Shown one piece after another: positions 47,701 through 57,567 of a DNA stretch of 64,000 nucleotides; the stretch's first letter is position 1; each line of letters begins with the position of its first letter. The stretch lies in the NCBI GenBank assembly GCA_030248065.1, contig JASAMV010002079.1, forward strand, positions 17,391 through 81,390. Direction: 5' to 3'. Position numbers and translations under genes: made by a program. The notes below the pieces were generated by a model. It searched no databases, was not told the DNA's origin, and was given only the letters and a program-made list of their open reading frames with translations. The DNA comes from Rhynchonema sp. JSB1_4. Lineage: Eukaryota; Nematoda; Chromadorea; Monhysterida; Xyalidae.

Positions 47701-50700
47701 CATTGTGTGTGTGCTTGTGTGCGTGTGTGTGTTGTGCACTATATGATGTGTGGCGGGCGGATATCGTATTATGTTGCCTGACACAGCAAGTTGACAACCC
47801 GGTCGCGTCCATCAGATGGTGGATGCATTACACACCAATTGTTGCCGAACTTTTTGGACAAATACGTTCTTTGTTTATCAAGCAGTGTTTCAGTTCGCAA
47901 GATCAAATGAAAGTCGATAAATCGTTGCTTTTTCAGCCACCCTAAGTCTCATGCCCCGTCCCTAACCTAAAGGAGCCGTCATTGTTCCCAACCAAGTGCT
48001 GATTATCAGTGAACGGTGCTCCACACACATTATTATTTTTTTCGCTGTTTTTTTAACCTTACTTTTGGTCGCCACACCTTTCAGATAAGCGTGCAGCAGC
48101 GCTCCTTAAATCTCTGGGGGCAACTGGGGCTTCATAAAAATTTGAATTTTTCTCTTTCATAGCGTTTGTTTCGTCCCGGAAATGGAAGAACAATAGTTCC
48201 CTCGCGAAACAACGCAACAAGCGGCAACAGTTGAGAACAAAGAACAATCCGCAACTCAGTTCTAGCTTGTTCTTGTTCCATCAAGTTCTTGATGTTCTTT
48301 TGTTCTTTGTTGCGTCAGAGAACGAAGTATAGTTGGGCCTTAAGAGTTGCTGGCCCAACACTTTCACATTTGCTCTGCGTTAAATTATAGCACTCCAAAC
48401 TCAAATAAAAAAATCACTTGCTCCAAGCAAAATTTAGCTTTACCAAATTTTATGTTTACCTTGCCGTGGTGCTTGGTTTCAAACTTGTGATCGCAGATCT
48501 AAGGGTACTCGTGCAAGGACGAAATATCAGAAGGTAGACTGTACGCTTGTATGCACCATTATTTTTATCTGTGCAGGTAATCGAAACCCGTACGGGTGTG
48601 CCTCGGTATAGTGACCAATTCCGACCACAACACAGTCACCGACACGTGCCCGGGCATGACAAACACACACAGATTGTCGAGACGACGTTTAATGAGGAAG
48701 GAGGTACATTAGGCGCACACAGAGCTGTGCAAATATTGTGTATGTAATATACTGTATGTATGTATATTAATGCAAATTTTAATATACTTTTATAATTGCA
48801 TTAAAAAAGCCGGCAACCACTAATTTTTTGGGAAAAAGAACAAATCCTGGCATATACAGTATGTATTATTTTGGCTCCTGATAGGTCTGGGCACACACAT
48901 TTTTTATTCAACAAATTTGCAACCGATTGATTGTTGGTCGGGATCCACTAAGCCCAACATTTTCAGACCCGTTAGTTAGGCTACTGTAAATAAGAACTCA
49001 CAAGGCGTACTGTAACCTGAGCCGAGACTGAGGTTTAAAGGACTGACAGCGAAAATGGGATCTTTCGGGTTCGTAAACTCAGAAAAAAACCTTCGTTTCG
49101 AGCTTCGACATACATACGGTACATAGCAGAGATTTCCATTTCAAGCCCCCGGGGCAGGGGGTGGCTCTCAGTGCAAAGTTGGGGAATATCTGAGAACGCC
49201 CTGCACATAAATGTTTCTTGCTTAGCCCACTGCTTGATGTTTCACAGACTTTATATAAATAATCTCAATATACTGTAATTTCTTCTAGTGACGAGCGCCA
49301 CCGAGCCGAACAAGGCACGATCAAAGGACAAGGCCTGCTCCGAAACACCCTCGCTCAATTCAATTGTCGGATCTTCAGGTAAATAAGTTCGCATACTAAA
49401 AAAGATTTAGTGCGGTATCAAATTTGTGATCGAATCGGATTGAGTTGCCTTGGTCGCGAGTGATTCTTGCATCAAGGACATCAAGAATTTCATTGCAGCC
49501 TTTACCCCAGCTTAGAAGTTATTTATTTGATGCTTTTTGAAGTTATTCATTGCATTCATTAGGTCGGGAAACATTTTTTAACGAAATTTGACGAAATTAG
49601 TGGCATCACTAAACTTCTTTTTAATAAGTTCAATTAGAAAAAGTCACGTGACCAATGCAGGACCGGTGCGACCCGATCCGATAACCAAGTTTGATGTCGG
49701 TCAATATTTTTTCTGCGTTTGACAGAACAGCGTTGATTTTCAGGCGATATTCAACTGCGCAAAGCGGCCGAGGATCGATACAATCAAATGGCACAGTCAC
49801 ATCTCACTACCTTGGTTGGTTGCCTGTTCAAGCTGATGTTTCATAAGGAAAAAACAATCCAGCGTTCTTTATCGTGTCATGATCTGGCAGTTTCGGACAC
49901 TTTCAAGAATGCAAGCAGTTCACACAATTGGAGTGGTACCGGGGTAGGAGGTTAACGGCAACATGTGGACAAAGCGGTCGATGTGTATAGTCCAGCAACA
50001 GCTAATGCAGAATTTATGTCCACTGCGTTGCCTGATCCGCCAAGCACATAACGCGTGATGCAACATTATAAACACACCCACGCAGCCAGCCAACACGCAC
50101 AAGGTGACTGCCTGTCTGTGCTTGTAATGTTGCATTACGCGTTATGTGCTTGGCGGATCAGGCAACGCAGTGGACATAAATTCTGCATTAGCTGTTGCTG
50201 GACTATACAGCATAGACAATCACTATAAAGAAGCAGCACTGTACCAACACATATTTTTACAACACACATTTTCTTTTCAGGTATTTCTATCCGAGCATTT
50301 CCACGAGATGTCCAAAGAGCACTCGCAGTATCAACTTGAGCCGCCTGATCTTTGGGACCGATTACGTCTGCAGCATTTGGACCTGACGACTGCACAACCT
50401 TGCCTGAGGCTGGATGGCTGCGCATTCTGGCAGGCGAAAATCGATACCAGCGTGCTACAGCAGATGCATCAGGTCTTGACTTGACTTGTCAATTTTGATC
50501 TGGTTTCGACCGGTATTCAATCAGCCCTAATGCCATGTGTATACAATGTGCATATGTACTGTATGTATTTTTCGTTATTCCGCGACTTTTCAGGTCCGGA
50601 AGTTCAGGCTCGACCTTTGCAGGCCCAGTTTTTCAGGCCCGGTCGATTCAGGCCTAACATATTTGACCCATTTACTGGCCGGGCCTGAATCGGCTGGGCC

Positions 50701-53390
50701 TCAACCTGTGCCCCGGGACTGAACCGCAGCGCAGTAATTTTTCGCACTCATTCAGCGCTGCTCTAGGTGACGACCAGTGTGTTGACGCTTTGCGCTGACG
50801 AAACTAAACAATTAGCGCCTGATTTTAGACAAAACATTGTGACAAATTTCTGTCTTTTTGTTTGCAGGACGACTCGAGCAGCAGTGCAACGCGCAAGGTG
50901 ATGGATGTTACTGTCATGGTGAGTTTGTACATCTGTATTTGTGACGGTAACTTTTCGCAATCGCGGATAAAAGCAGTGAGTTCGTATTCTGCGATCAAAT
51001 TGGCGCACGAATTTTGACCAGCGCGTGAACGCAGTGTTCCTTTAAAATATCTAACGACCAACATTTTTTGTGAATGTGACAAGTTACAATGTTGCAATGC
51101 TACGAAAATTCCACCATATTCCACAACAACAATGCGCCACAGACATCACCGTGTCGGCACAACAGCGGGTCTGCGACCACTTTGAGCAGCACAGCCAGTC
51201 ACAATAATCGAGCCTTTCTGTTGCCCGTGTTGTGGCATTTCGAAGAATACACTGGTTTGTTTGTCGTCAAATTTTGTAATTTTTTGATAGTTTTCTGTAC
51301 AATTCAGAAAAGTTTTTTTTATCCTTCAGAGCATCTCCATCCAAATGATTCAGATGAAGCAGAAGCAAATCATCAAAACGCCAACACCGCTCAACTGACG
51401 AAAATCACAGTCTTCCCGACATACAAAATGTATTCCATCGACAGTTAGTGCATTGAAAAACTTTTTGAAGAATTTTGAGAAAACCCTTTCCAAATGTTGC
51501 CTGATTTCGCAAGGTTACGCCCAAGAGAGTGCGTCCACGCATCATCCGTTGTGCCGACCCACAGAGCACGAGCGCAATGTGTGCTTTATTGGCGTTCAGT
51601 TGTTGACTGCGTTGAAACATCTGCAAAGTCAGGGTAAGTGACCAAAAAATGGTGCGAAAAAACTAAATCGAATCATCGTTTCGGCAATACTTTCGGACGA
51701 AATCAACCAAAACCAGAGATTTCCGAATAATAAATGATCATAGTGGACCGATGTACAGCGGGATGCTCTTACGGATGTTATGTACCGTTATGTACGTATG
51801 TATTTCCGACAGTCCTATCCACATGGGAGCGTTTTCAGTGATGCTTATACAATCATGCGGTGGGAGCTTATTCGGGAAAATTAACTTCCTGAAGCATGAT
51901 CAAATCGGACGCATGTCCAGAACAGTTTCATTTGACGCTTGGTCTACTTATGTATATCCAGCACATTTCAGGCTGTGAAGAGCTGTCATCAACTCTATCG
52001 GAGTTCGTGTTGCTCAAACGTCCCACCAATCCAGAGACCGGTGCGCCACCAAGACTCGCATTTGTGCCTGAAATTCAGGGCAATTCAGGCTACGTGCCAG
52101 ACACTTCCCTATGTGAAGTCGCGTTGAGGATACTCTCAAAACTGCTGCATGTGCCATTCTCGGGGTGTGTTGTTGCTTTTTGGCGTTTGTTGCAAATACT
52201 TGGCTTTTTCGTGTTGGGCCGGTCTCAGGAGATCCGATAGGATGTGCATTGGTCGCTCGACGTTTTTGAATCAAGGAGATATCGACTGGTGCTGCTGAGG
52301 CATCTGGGCACAGTAGCCCGCGTCGCTTAAAGTACCGGCATCGGATATTTGGGCCACACACGCGGGATAAGTCTTGACTCGCGCTAAACTTTGTACAATC
52401 TCGGGCCCTGAACATCTTTAGCTGTTTTCGGCAGTGTAGGAATAAAACTGTAAAATTTAGGTTTTCGCATTACACGTCTATGAGTGCCAGTATAGTGCCT
52501 GACTAGATCCATAGAACTTCGGAATAGCCTATCATACTGACGTGCCAGCATTAGTCTAAGCCCAAGCACAGCCGACTGCAAATATACATACATACATAAG
52601 CTTGAGCCCAAGCCACCTGTTCAATTTCAGTTTCCCCGAGTTCCGTTGCACGTCCGTCTACTCTCGCTGGTTGCAGAAAGCAGCAGAACTACTCAGTCAA
52701 CAACGGACACAATCACTGACACAGGCATTGAGCGTGCTACAGTGCACCTATTGGCTGTTGTGTCCTTTGGTGGGACACGCCGGACCGGTCAAAATACAGG
52801 TTAAATTAATGCTAGCGTGCTTTGGGGGCGGTGAGGAATATCGTTTCGATCCGAAGTTTCAACTCTGCCGATTCCGCTCTTGGTTTGATAAGGCTATTTT
52901 CCGATCGACCCTCCAACCATTCGGTCCCCTTCCCGTACCTGGTCACCTTCCCGTACCAAGACGGGTCACGTTCCCGTACCAATACGAGTCACCTTCCCGT
53001 ACCAAGACGGGTCACTTTCCCGTACCAATACGAGTCACCTTCCCGTACCAAGACGGGTTCGTGCCAAAACGGGTTTCCCTGCCATGCCAAAACGGGGCAC
53101 CGGTTATGTATCCATGCGCACCACATCGTCACTACGCTTGGAGTAGACTGCACTGCATTGTCAACTTGATATTTCAGGACGAGTTCTGGTGCAAGTCGTG
53201 GATCGACATCGAGCGCGCCAAATGTGTGAGTCGCATTGTTCGGGTGTTAGTCGATTCTGACAGACATTCGTTGGACTTTGTCGAACGTTATCACGTGCTC
53301 TTTCTACTGCACATCACCGTCAGACAGATGTGTGAGGTGGCTGCCAGCAGTGCACAGCAGCATCACCAAGACAGCGATGATTTGCTGTGA
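35775..53390 (+). CDS. Large PEAK1/PRAG1-like (NKF3 family) pseudokinase, about 1,188 aa, 21 exons
   Basis: Exons: 35775-36126 (or from 35817 if spliced), 36728-36853, 37441-37993, 38476-38590, 38787-38922, 40822-41025, 41447-41585, 43426-43529, 46182-46376, 46892-46995, 48577-48703, 49289-49378, 49744-49814, 50281-50472, 50868-50946, 51084-51254, 51330-51443, 51514-51633, 51972-52164, 52631-52799 and 53178-53390. Every junction agrees in phase. The N-terminal half is low-complexity, Ser/Thr-rich, with a coiled coil near LEFMTDLLNELKVTYDQ. The C-terminal part resembles the kinase-like fold: helix E VCFIGVQLLTALKHLQ, then APPRLAFVPE where DFG would stand, then RCTSVYSRWLQKAAELL, VLQCTYWLL and WCKSWIDIERA, as in the C-lobe and flanking helices of PEAK proteins. 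No HRD or DFG is visible, so catalysis is unlikely. PEAK proteins are cytoskeletal and signalling scaffolds that dimerise. The family match is by eye. The exon 50868/51084 junction is the weakest. Confidence 0.65.
36143..36260. repeat. TTCAGGCCCGG repeat element, copy 1
   Basis: It holds several TTCAGGC(C/T)C(G/A) units and ends with TTTGACCCATTTATAGGC. It lies in the first intron after the long 35.8 kb exon. Confidence 0.6.
39416..39603. mobile_element. Fold-back MITE with GCGTTGCCTGATCCG core, copy 1
   Basis: Arms of about 80 bp are inverted repeats (left ATATACTCTGGCAATTC, right GAATTGTCAGAGTATAT), meeting around GTCACGTGAC. The arm shares GCGTTGCCTGATCCG with 49989-50209. It lies in a PEAK-like gene intron. 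Confidence 0.75.
39935..40268. mobile_element. TATAGT-type MITE with a different interior, copy 3
   Basis: The end sequences TATGGTCCGTCCACCAGC and GCTGATGGACGGACTATA match the family, but the interior is an AT-rich stretch between inverted GTTCCCTTCCTCCA arms, unlike 26231 or 62070. It lies in a PEAK-like gene intron. Confidence 0.65.
41588..41862. mobile_element. TTGGTTGCACAATGAC-type fold-back MITE next to a splice donor
   Basis: Arms of about 110 bp are inverted repeats beginning TTGGTTGCACAATGAC and ending GTCATTGTGCAACCAA, with TA on both sides. It starts 3 bases into the intron that follows exon 41447-41585. Confidence 0.8.
41935..42767. mobile_element. TTGGTCGCACAATG-type MITE interrupted by a TTAA element
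   Basis: The left part (ATAAGAATTGGTCAATTTTT, GTGACGGGGCAATGA) and right part (AGTGACTGAACGTGAAAATC to GAGCGACCAATA) match 60081-60355, which is uninterrupted. It is split by 42142-42703. Confidence 0.8.
42142..42703. mobile_element. TTAA-target fold-back element (piggyBac-like)
   Basis: Perfect ends AGCGGCCCCGCCGCTATTG and its complement start two arms of about 250 bp that are near-complete inverted repeats. TTAA is duplicated at 42138-42141 and 42704-42707. The copy at 60081-60355 shows a single TTAA at 60286-60289 at the same place, so the empty site is visible. No transposase is present. Confidence 0.9.
43164..43300. repeat. TTCAGGCCCGG repeat element, copy 2
   Basis: Repeats of TTCAGGCCCGGCC and the complementary GGGCCTGAA flank AAATGGGTCAAATATG. 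It ends near TCGCGGAATA. Confidence 0.65.
44408..44576. repeat. TTCAGGCCCGG repeat element, copy 3
   Basis: It has the same layout as 43164-43300, with TATAAATGGGTCAAACAT in the middle and CGCGGAATAG at the end. The open reading frames here are by-products of the repeat. Confidence 0.65.
47191..48341. mobile_element. 1.15-kb element with AGGCCCAACTATACTTCG ends, contains tRNA-like patch
   Basis: Ends AAGGCCCAACTATACTTCG and CGAAGTATAGTTGGGCCTT extend as inverted repeats of more than 30 bp. TAA flanks both sides, as for PIF/Harbinger elements. On the minus strand at about 47540-47612 a GGTTCGAGACC box-B-like word and upstream box-A-like bases suggest a tRNA-derived patch. It lies in a PEAK-like gene intron. 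Confidence 0.7.
49989..50209. mobile_element. Fold-back MITE with GCGTTGCCTGATCCG core, copy 2
   Basis: Arms of about 85 bp (TATAGTCCAGCAACAGC on the left, GCTGTTGCTGGACTATA on the right) are inverted repeats. It lies 71 bp before exon 50281-50472. Confidence 0.8.
50573..50722. repeat. TTCAGGCCCGG repeat element, copy 4
   Basis: It reads in the opposite orientation to copies 2 and 3: it starts at TTATTCCGCGACTTTTCAGG, has CATATTTGACCCATTTA in the middle and ends GGGCCTCAACCTG. Confidence 0.65.
52917..53090. repeat. Intronic minisatellite, TTCCCGTACC unit
   Basis: It has about seven units of roughly 23 bp, each TTCCCGTACCAA followed by GACGGGTCAC or TACGAGTCAC. It lies wholly in the last intron of the PEAK-like gene (52800-53177) and produces a misleading 262-aa open frame through the intron. 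Confidence 0.85.
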
Positions 53391-53567
53391 TGATCTCACA
53401 TGACGATGTTTCATGACGTCAGAAGTTTTGCTCGTGCTGCGTCATTGTGTATGAGCATGTATAGCACGTGATTTAACAGTCGGTGATATACACACCCGTG
53501 ATCGTCTAATGTACCATAATACATTGAGGCTGCATGCGTTGAAGCATTGAGCAGAAGTTTCGCAACA

Positions 53568-53759
53568 TAAAGGCAAACTACGCCAGCACGAGCCCGATTT
53601 CGGAGGTGGTAGATTAGTGAAACATTCACACGTGGCTGCTGATTTGGGAAACGTCACACGTTGTGGAATACAACGTGGTGCATGAGGATTTCTCTTTCTT
53701 TGCGTTTTGCTGGTGCACCAACTCCGAAATCGGGCTCGTGTTGGCGTAGTTTGCCTTTA
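53568..53759. mobile_element. MITE with TAAAGGCAAACTAC ends
   Basis: Ends TAAAGGCAAACTACGCC and GGCGTAGTTTGCCTTTA continue as GAGCCCGATTTCGGAG and its complement. It is related to both ends of 58059-60071. Confidence 0.75.
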
Positions 53760-54944
53760 CATACATTGCGTGGTACTACATTTTGTGCCAGAAATTATGC
53801 CAATCAATGATGGGAGCACTATGCTTCAACACATACTCAATCATTCGAAAAACGCGGACTGAGCTGTATATTGTCATTTCGTAGAGGTCATGTTCATTTG
53901 CCGGGCATTTGTACCGTCCGGGCCTACCTGCTGCATTTTGGGTTTATACTGTGTTATGTGGATATCAGAATATAACGATTCGAGACTATTGACAATCACA
54001 AAATGAGTATTTTTATCAATTTCATTTTTTTATTGTGATTGAATTTTTGAATGTCAAGAAAATTCGTTTTATGCAATTCGCAGACAATCAAGCACTTTCA
54101 CTGGTTTTATTGACTTTGATAAACGTGATTTGTTGCGTCTGTGCATCGGTTTCAAAATTTACCCGCTAAAAAGCGCTAAACTGCTGCTGCACAAAGCGCA
54201 CAGTGCACCCGTGACTTCTAGACCCGTCCAAAGCCAGTTCTGGTGCTTTCGTTCGTCTTGTGGCACAGGTGCGCAGTATAAGAGTGGTGTTTTATGCAGC
54301 CAAACTGTAGAAGTTGTAAATAAATGTTGAAATGAGAAAACTGCTTTAACCGATACCCTTCTTTTCGGCAGATGTTTTTCTGGCAGACATTTCTCTGTTC
54401 TTGTTCAATATCAGTGGCGCCCGCAAGAGCGCATGAGTAGTTGTTTTAAAAGTATACATTAAATCCCGATTTCCCCCTGACATGAAACCACCTTCATGTT
54501 TCTTTGTTAAGCAAAAAAAGCCGAGTGAAAAACAATCAAGAAAAGAACAGATAATGCCTTTAGTTCATGAACACAAAATGCGTGCAAATTTTAGTCCAAC
54601 CTCAACTGACATCATACTTCGTGCGACGCTGGCAATATAAAATTCGAGCACCAGAAAACAATACGATAATGATGCTCACGCCAGCGGTAAGTTCCGGGTA
54701 AAAGCATCGAACTGCTTAGCGTTTGGAGATTAGTTGCGTTTTGCATTTGGTTTTGGCTGGTTTTTATTGCTTTATTTGGTGCAAAAAACAATCTACTGTA
54801 TTTATTTACATAAAAACTTGGTTATTTTTGCAGATCATCACATTTTCCGCTCCCCAATCCACTTTCTCGTTCTACTTGCTCTTTCGATAACAACATTCAT
54901 AAATATGCTTGTGCTGGTTCACGTTCATTACGGTCTGCTGCAAA

Positions 54945-55220
54945 CTATTCTGATACCGATTGTTTGCCGCGTTCCCGGTCTTGGTGAACCTCGTACGCGA
55001 CAGCGCCAAAGCACAGCAAGAATGTACAAAAGAAACCAATATGCAAAAAAGTTTTTTTTGCGTGAACTATATGTCCGGGGTTTATGACTATGACGATCTG
55101 TTCGTCGCGTGAGCAAAGGTCAATTTGCGTCAAGACGAATTGGTTTTCCATGTACATACGTAACGCTTGTTTTCCCGTCAAAAACGGAGTTGGAAAATCT
55201 GAAATTAGTTTGCATGACAA
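54945..55220 (-). CDS. Possible small membrane protein ORF, 91 aa
   Basis: A minus-strand ORF starts MSCKLISDF and ends with a hydrophobic helix (HIGFFCTFLLCFGAVAYE) and a charged tail (VHQDRERGKQSVSE) before the stop, a layout typical of small tail-anchored or mitochondrial membrane proteins. An acceptor-like GACGAACAG at about 55101-55109 could make only the C-terminal half coding. The opposite strand is also open and hydrophobic (54734-55087), so the strand is uncertain. The family is not recognised. Confidence 0.3.
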   Translation of the reverse strand: MSCKLISDFPTPFLTGKQALRMYMENQFVLTQIDLCSRDEQIVIVINPGHIVHAKKTFLHIGFFCTFLLCFGAVAYEVHQDRERGKQSVSE

Positions 55221-55791
55221 AAAATTTCACATCAGCGTGGCTTATGCAAGCCAAAACAAAACCGGGTCCTGATTGCCGCTCTGGGTGAAACAAACTTACA
55301 TTGCTTATCCCTTGTGATGGGCTCCAGCCTAAAATTTTGCGTTCGTACCCCTTCGCGCGTAGCGCGAGGCGCGATTTCGCGCTTCCCGCAAAAAGTCAAA
55401 CTCGGTCTCGCGCCCTCTTCGCGCCGACGCGAAGCGCGAACTACATAACAGCAATTACCAGGCAAACATAGATTTGAAATCTTTTAAATGCAACGTTTCG
55501 ATGAGAATTTTTTTTCAAGACATTCATGAACTGTAGTCCACTGAAGTGTATATCGGCGATGATCAGTCAATTTTTCGGTGTTGAAATTCCGATCTTTTGA
55601 CATTTTGAGAGCACTATTTTGCGTACTACATTATCAAAGCGCGAAATCTAAGAAAACATTCGAACCATGTTCGCTCCCAGGCCTGAAATTGAAAATCTGG
55701 TTCGCTGCTCCCTTTACGCGCGCGGCGCGAAGAGCGAAAGCGCGAAAAAAGCGCGAAAATTTCAAGCGTGAGCCCATCCACACGTTTACAG

Positions 55792-57567
55792 ATGCTGGCT
55801 GTGACGCTTGTCACGTTCGTTGGTGCTTGCAACCAGAAGGCACGCGTTGGACCGTTCCCGAACCCGTGCAAATTGCCACATCCTATGACGGGTATGAATT
55901 AGCATACATGAGTTTTCCACATGAACGTTTCCACCTTAGCAGGGTTGTTTGAAAAAAGCTCGTAATTTATTTTTTTAAAGTTTTCCAAAATCGCCCCAAT
56001 AATGTACACGCGGCCTTTTATAGCGACGTAGCACCTATAATGTGCCACTGCACGCTACTATAATACGCTGATCGAAATCATAGAGACACAGCGCCGTCAA
56101 AATGACACAACCCATTTAGCGGACAGTCCGCCTCCCCCCACCCAGGGTTGGGCAAAAAAAACGACGGCGTTTTTTCTTAAAAAAACGACGTTTTTTTTAA
56201 AAAACGCTTGGGTCGTTTTTCGTTTTTTTTAAATCCTGAATTTCCTTGATTTTCCCTGATTTTTCAGGGAAGTACCCTGATTATCAAGGAAAATCAATTT
56301 TTTTTGTCCCATTTTTTTCAAAAAATTTTCGACCAATTTTTACTTTGTCGAGATACGTCGATACAGGGTTGGGCAAAAAAAAAATTTTTTTTTTAAAAAA
56401 AATTTTTTTAAAAAAGGTGTTTGAAAAATTTTTTTAAAATTTTTCGGGGGAACAAAATGTTCTAAAACGTCCAAAAATGGCCTTTTTGGGGGTTATTTTT
56501 TGTCATTTTTTCTCAAGGGTCGAAAAATTTTCTTCACAAAATCACTTTTGGGGCATGTATTTGGTATCTAAGATGCCCCAAATGATGTTATTATACCTCC
56601 CCGTGATACCTGAGACACAGTATGCATGTACTTACATGGTACTTTGATGTCATACCCCATCGAGTCGGTCATATGCGACTGATTCAGCGGCCCGAGAAGT
56701 ATTTCTGCAGCTTGTATTCTCAATTCTGTATGGTTTATGAGTGAATCTTGCTTATTCGACCACAAACTGTTGTGTTTCATACCACAGAGCAGCAATCAGA
56801 GGTCCATAACAAGCACAGACTGTTGGATCGCATCGAAATGGCGTAAACACCCTTCATAAGTGATGCAAACCAAGTCACAAAAGTGACTTGTCAATTAAAG
56901 TTGCATTTTTTCGCGATTTTGCGCGTTTTTTAGGCGAATTTGGTAAAATTTCCCCGAATCTGAGACTTCTTAAAAAAAAATTTTTTAAAAAAAAAAAAAT
57001 TTTTTTTTAAAAAAAAAACTTGTTTAAAAAAAAAATTTTTTTTTCCAACCCTGCGTCGATATACGGAATTTGACTTTCAGTGATGACCCCGGCAAAGTTG
57101 GTCCCACGATGCGGGTCTGATATGGGATCTTAGCAACTCTTAGAAAAGGGATGAAACCCGTTTATTTTGCCTCAGGACACATAGAATTACTTCATTTAAC
57201 CACGTTTGCTTCCCAACATGAGCGTTTTCCAATTTTTTTGGGGGGCATATTTTGGTCATCTGGGCGTTTTAAAACAAAACGTTTAAAAAAACGATTTTTT
57301 GAAAAAAAAACGTTGTTTGCCCAACCCTGCCCCCACCCCTCGGAGGTTATGTCCAACGAAGTGGATACCGACCACAAAATCATGCACACAGGTCAAGTCA
57401 TCAGCTGCTATGCCAGTTTCGACCGATATTGGTACGACCGAGCAGCTAACGAATGTAAATGGTTCATCTACGGTGGCTGTTGTGCGAACGCGAACATATT
57501 CGACACACTGGGTGAATGCGAAGCAAAGTGTGTGCGAACTGGCAAAATTATTGAACCGTTACAGTGA
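55792..57567 (+). CDS. Secreted Kunitz/BPTI-domain protein, two exons, 101 aa
   Basis: Exon 1 (55792-55891, donor GTATGA, phase 1) encodes a signal peptide (MLAVTLVTFVGA) and NPCKLPHP. Exon 2 (57362-57567, acceptor AACGAAG) encodes the rest of the Kunitz domain to the stop. Seen in order are TGQVISCYASFDRYWYD, NECKWFIYGGC, NANIF and GECEAKC, which match the usual Cys 2 to 6 pattern and the F-x-YGGC core. The first Cys is supplied by exon 1. The spacing between Cys 1 and Cys 2 is longer than usual, and an extra Cys follows YGGC. Kunitz domains inhibit serine proteases or block channels; here the P1 position after the second Cys would be Tyr, so trypsin inhibition is not obvious. The product should be extracellular. 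The intron contains the nested hAT-like pair 56143-57329 and 56364-57053, with the outer element ending 32 bp before exon 2. Confidence 0.85.
56143..57329. mobile_element. hAT-like MITE with CAGGGTTGGGCAAA ends, copy 2 (outer)
   Basis: TSD CCCCCACC is at 56135-56142 and 57330-57337. The core is the reverse complement of 32313-32844 but is interrupted by 56364-57053. It lies in the Kunitz gene intron. Confidence 0.9.
56364..57053. mobile_element. hAT-like MITE with CAGGGTTGG ends, inner copy
   Basis: TSD CGTCGATA is at 56356-56363 and 57054-57061. The uninterrupted sequence in 32313-32844 (near 32615-32635, reverse strand) has CGTCGATA only once, giving the empty site. The interior matches about 22373-22949 and the start of the copy at 63827. 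Confidence 0.9.

Larger units (their letters stand above)
53391..55791. other. Interval between PEAK-like and Kunitz genes
   Basis: It starts with a GATGTTTCA motif 15 bp past the stop (53405-53413), then the MITE 53568-53759. A GCGCGAAGCGCGAA-rich inverted patch lies at about 55320-55786, with ends GGGCTCCAGCC and GCGTGAGCCC, directly upstream of the Kunitz start. The 91-aa ORF 54945-55220 is the only coding candidate. Confidence 0.5.

Noticed and set aside
52602..53390. 262-aa uninterrupted plus-strand ORF, the longest in the window
   Set aside because: The middle (52800-53177) is an intron made of a TTCCCGTACC minisatellite, bounded by good CAG|GTTAAA and TTTCAG sites. Only the two ends are coding exons of the PEAK-like gene.
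55318..55786. GCGCGAAGCGCGAA-rich patch considered as a CpG-island promoter for the Kunitz gene
   Set aside because: Its inverted layout and similarity to CGCGCG patches inside hAT-like elements make a degraded repeat more likely. Promoter function cannot be judged from sequence.
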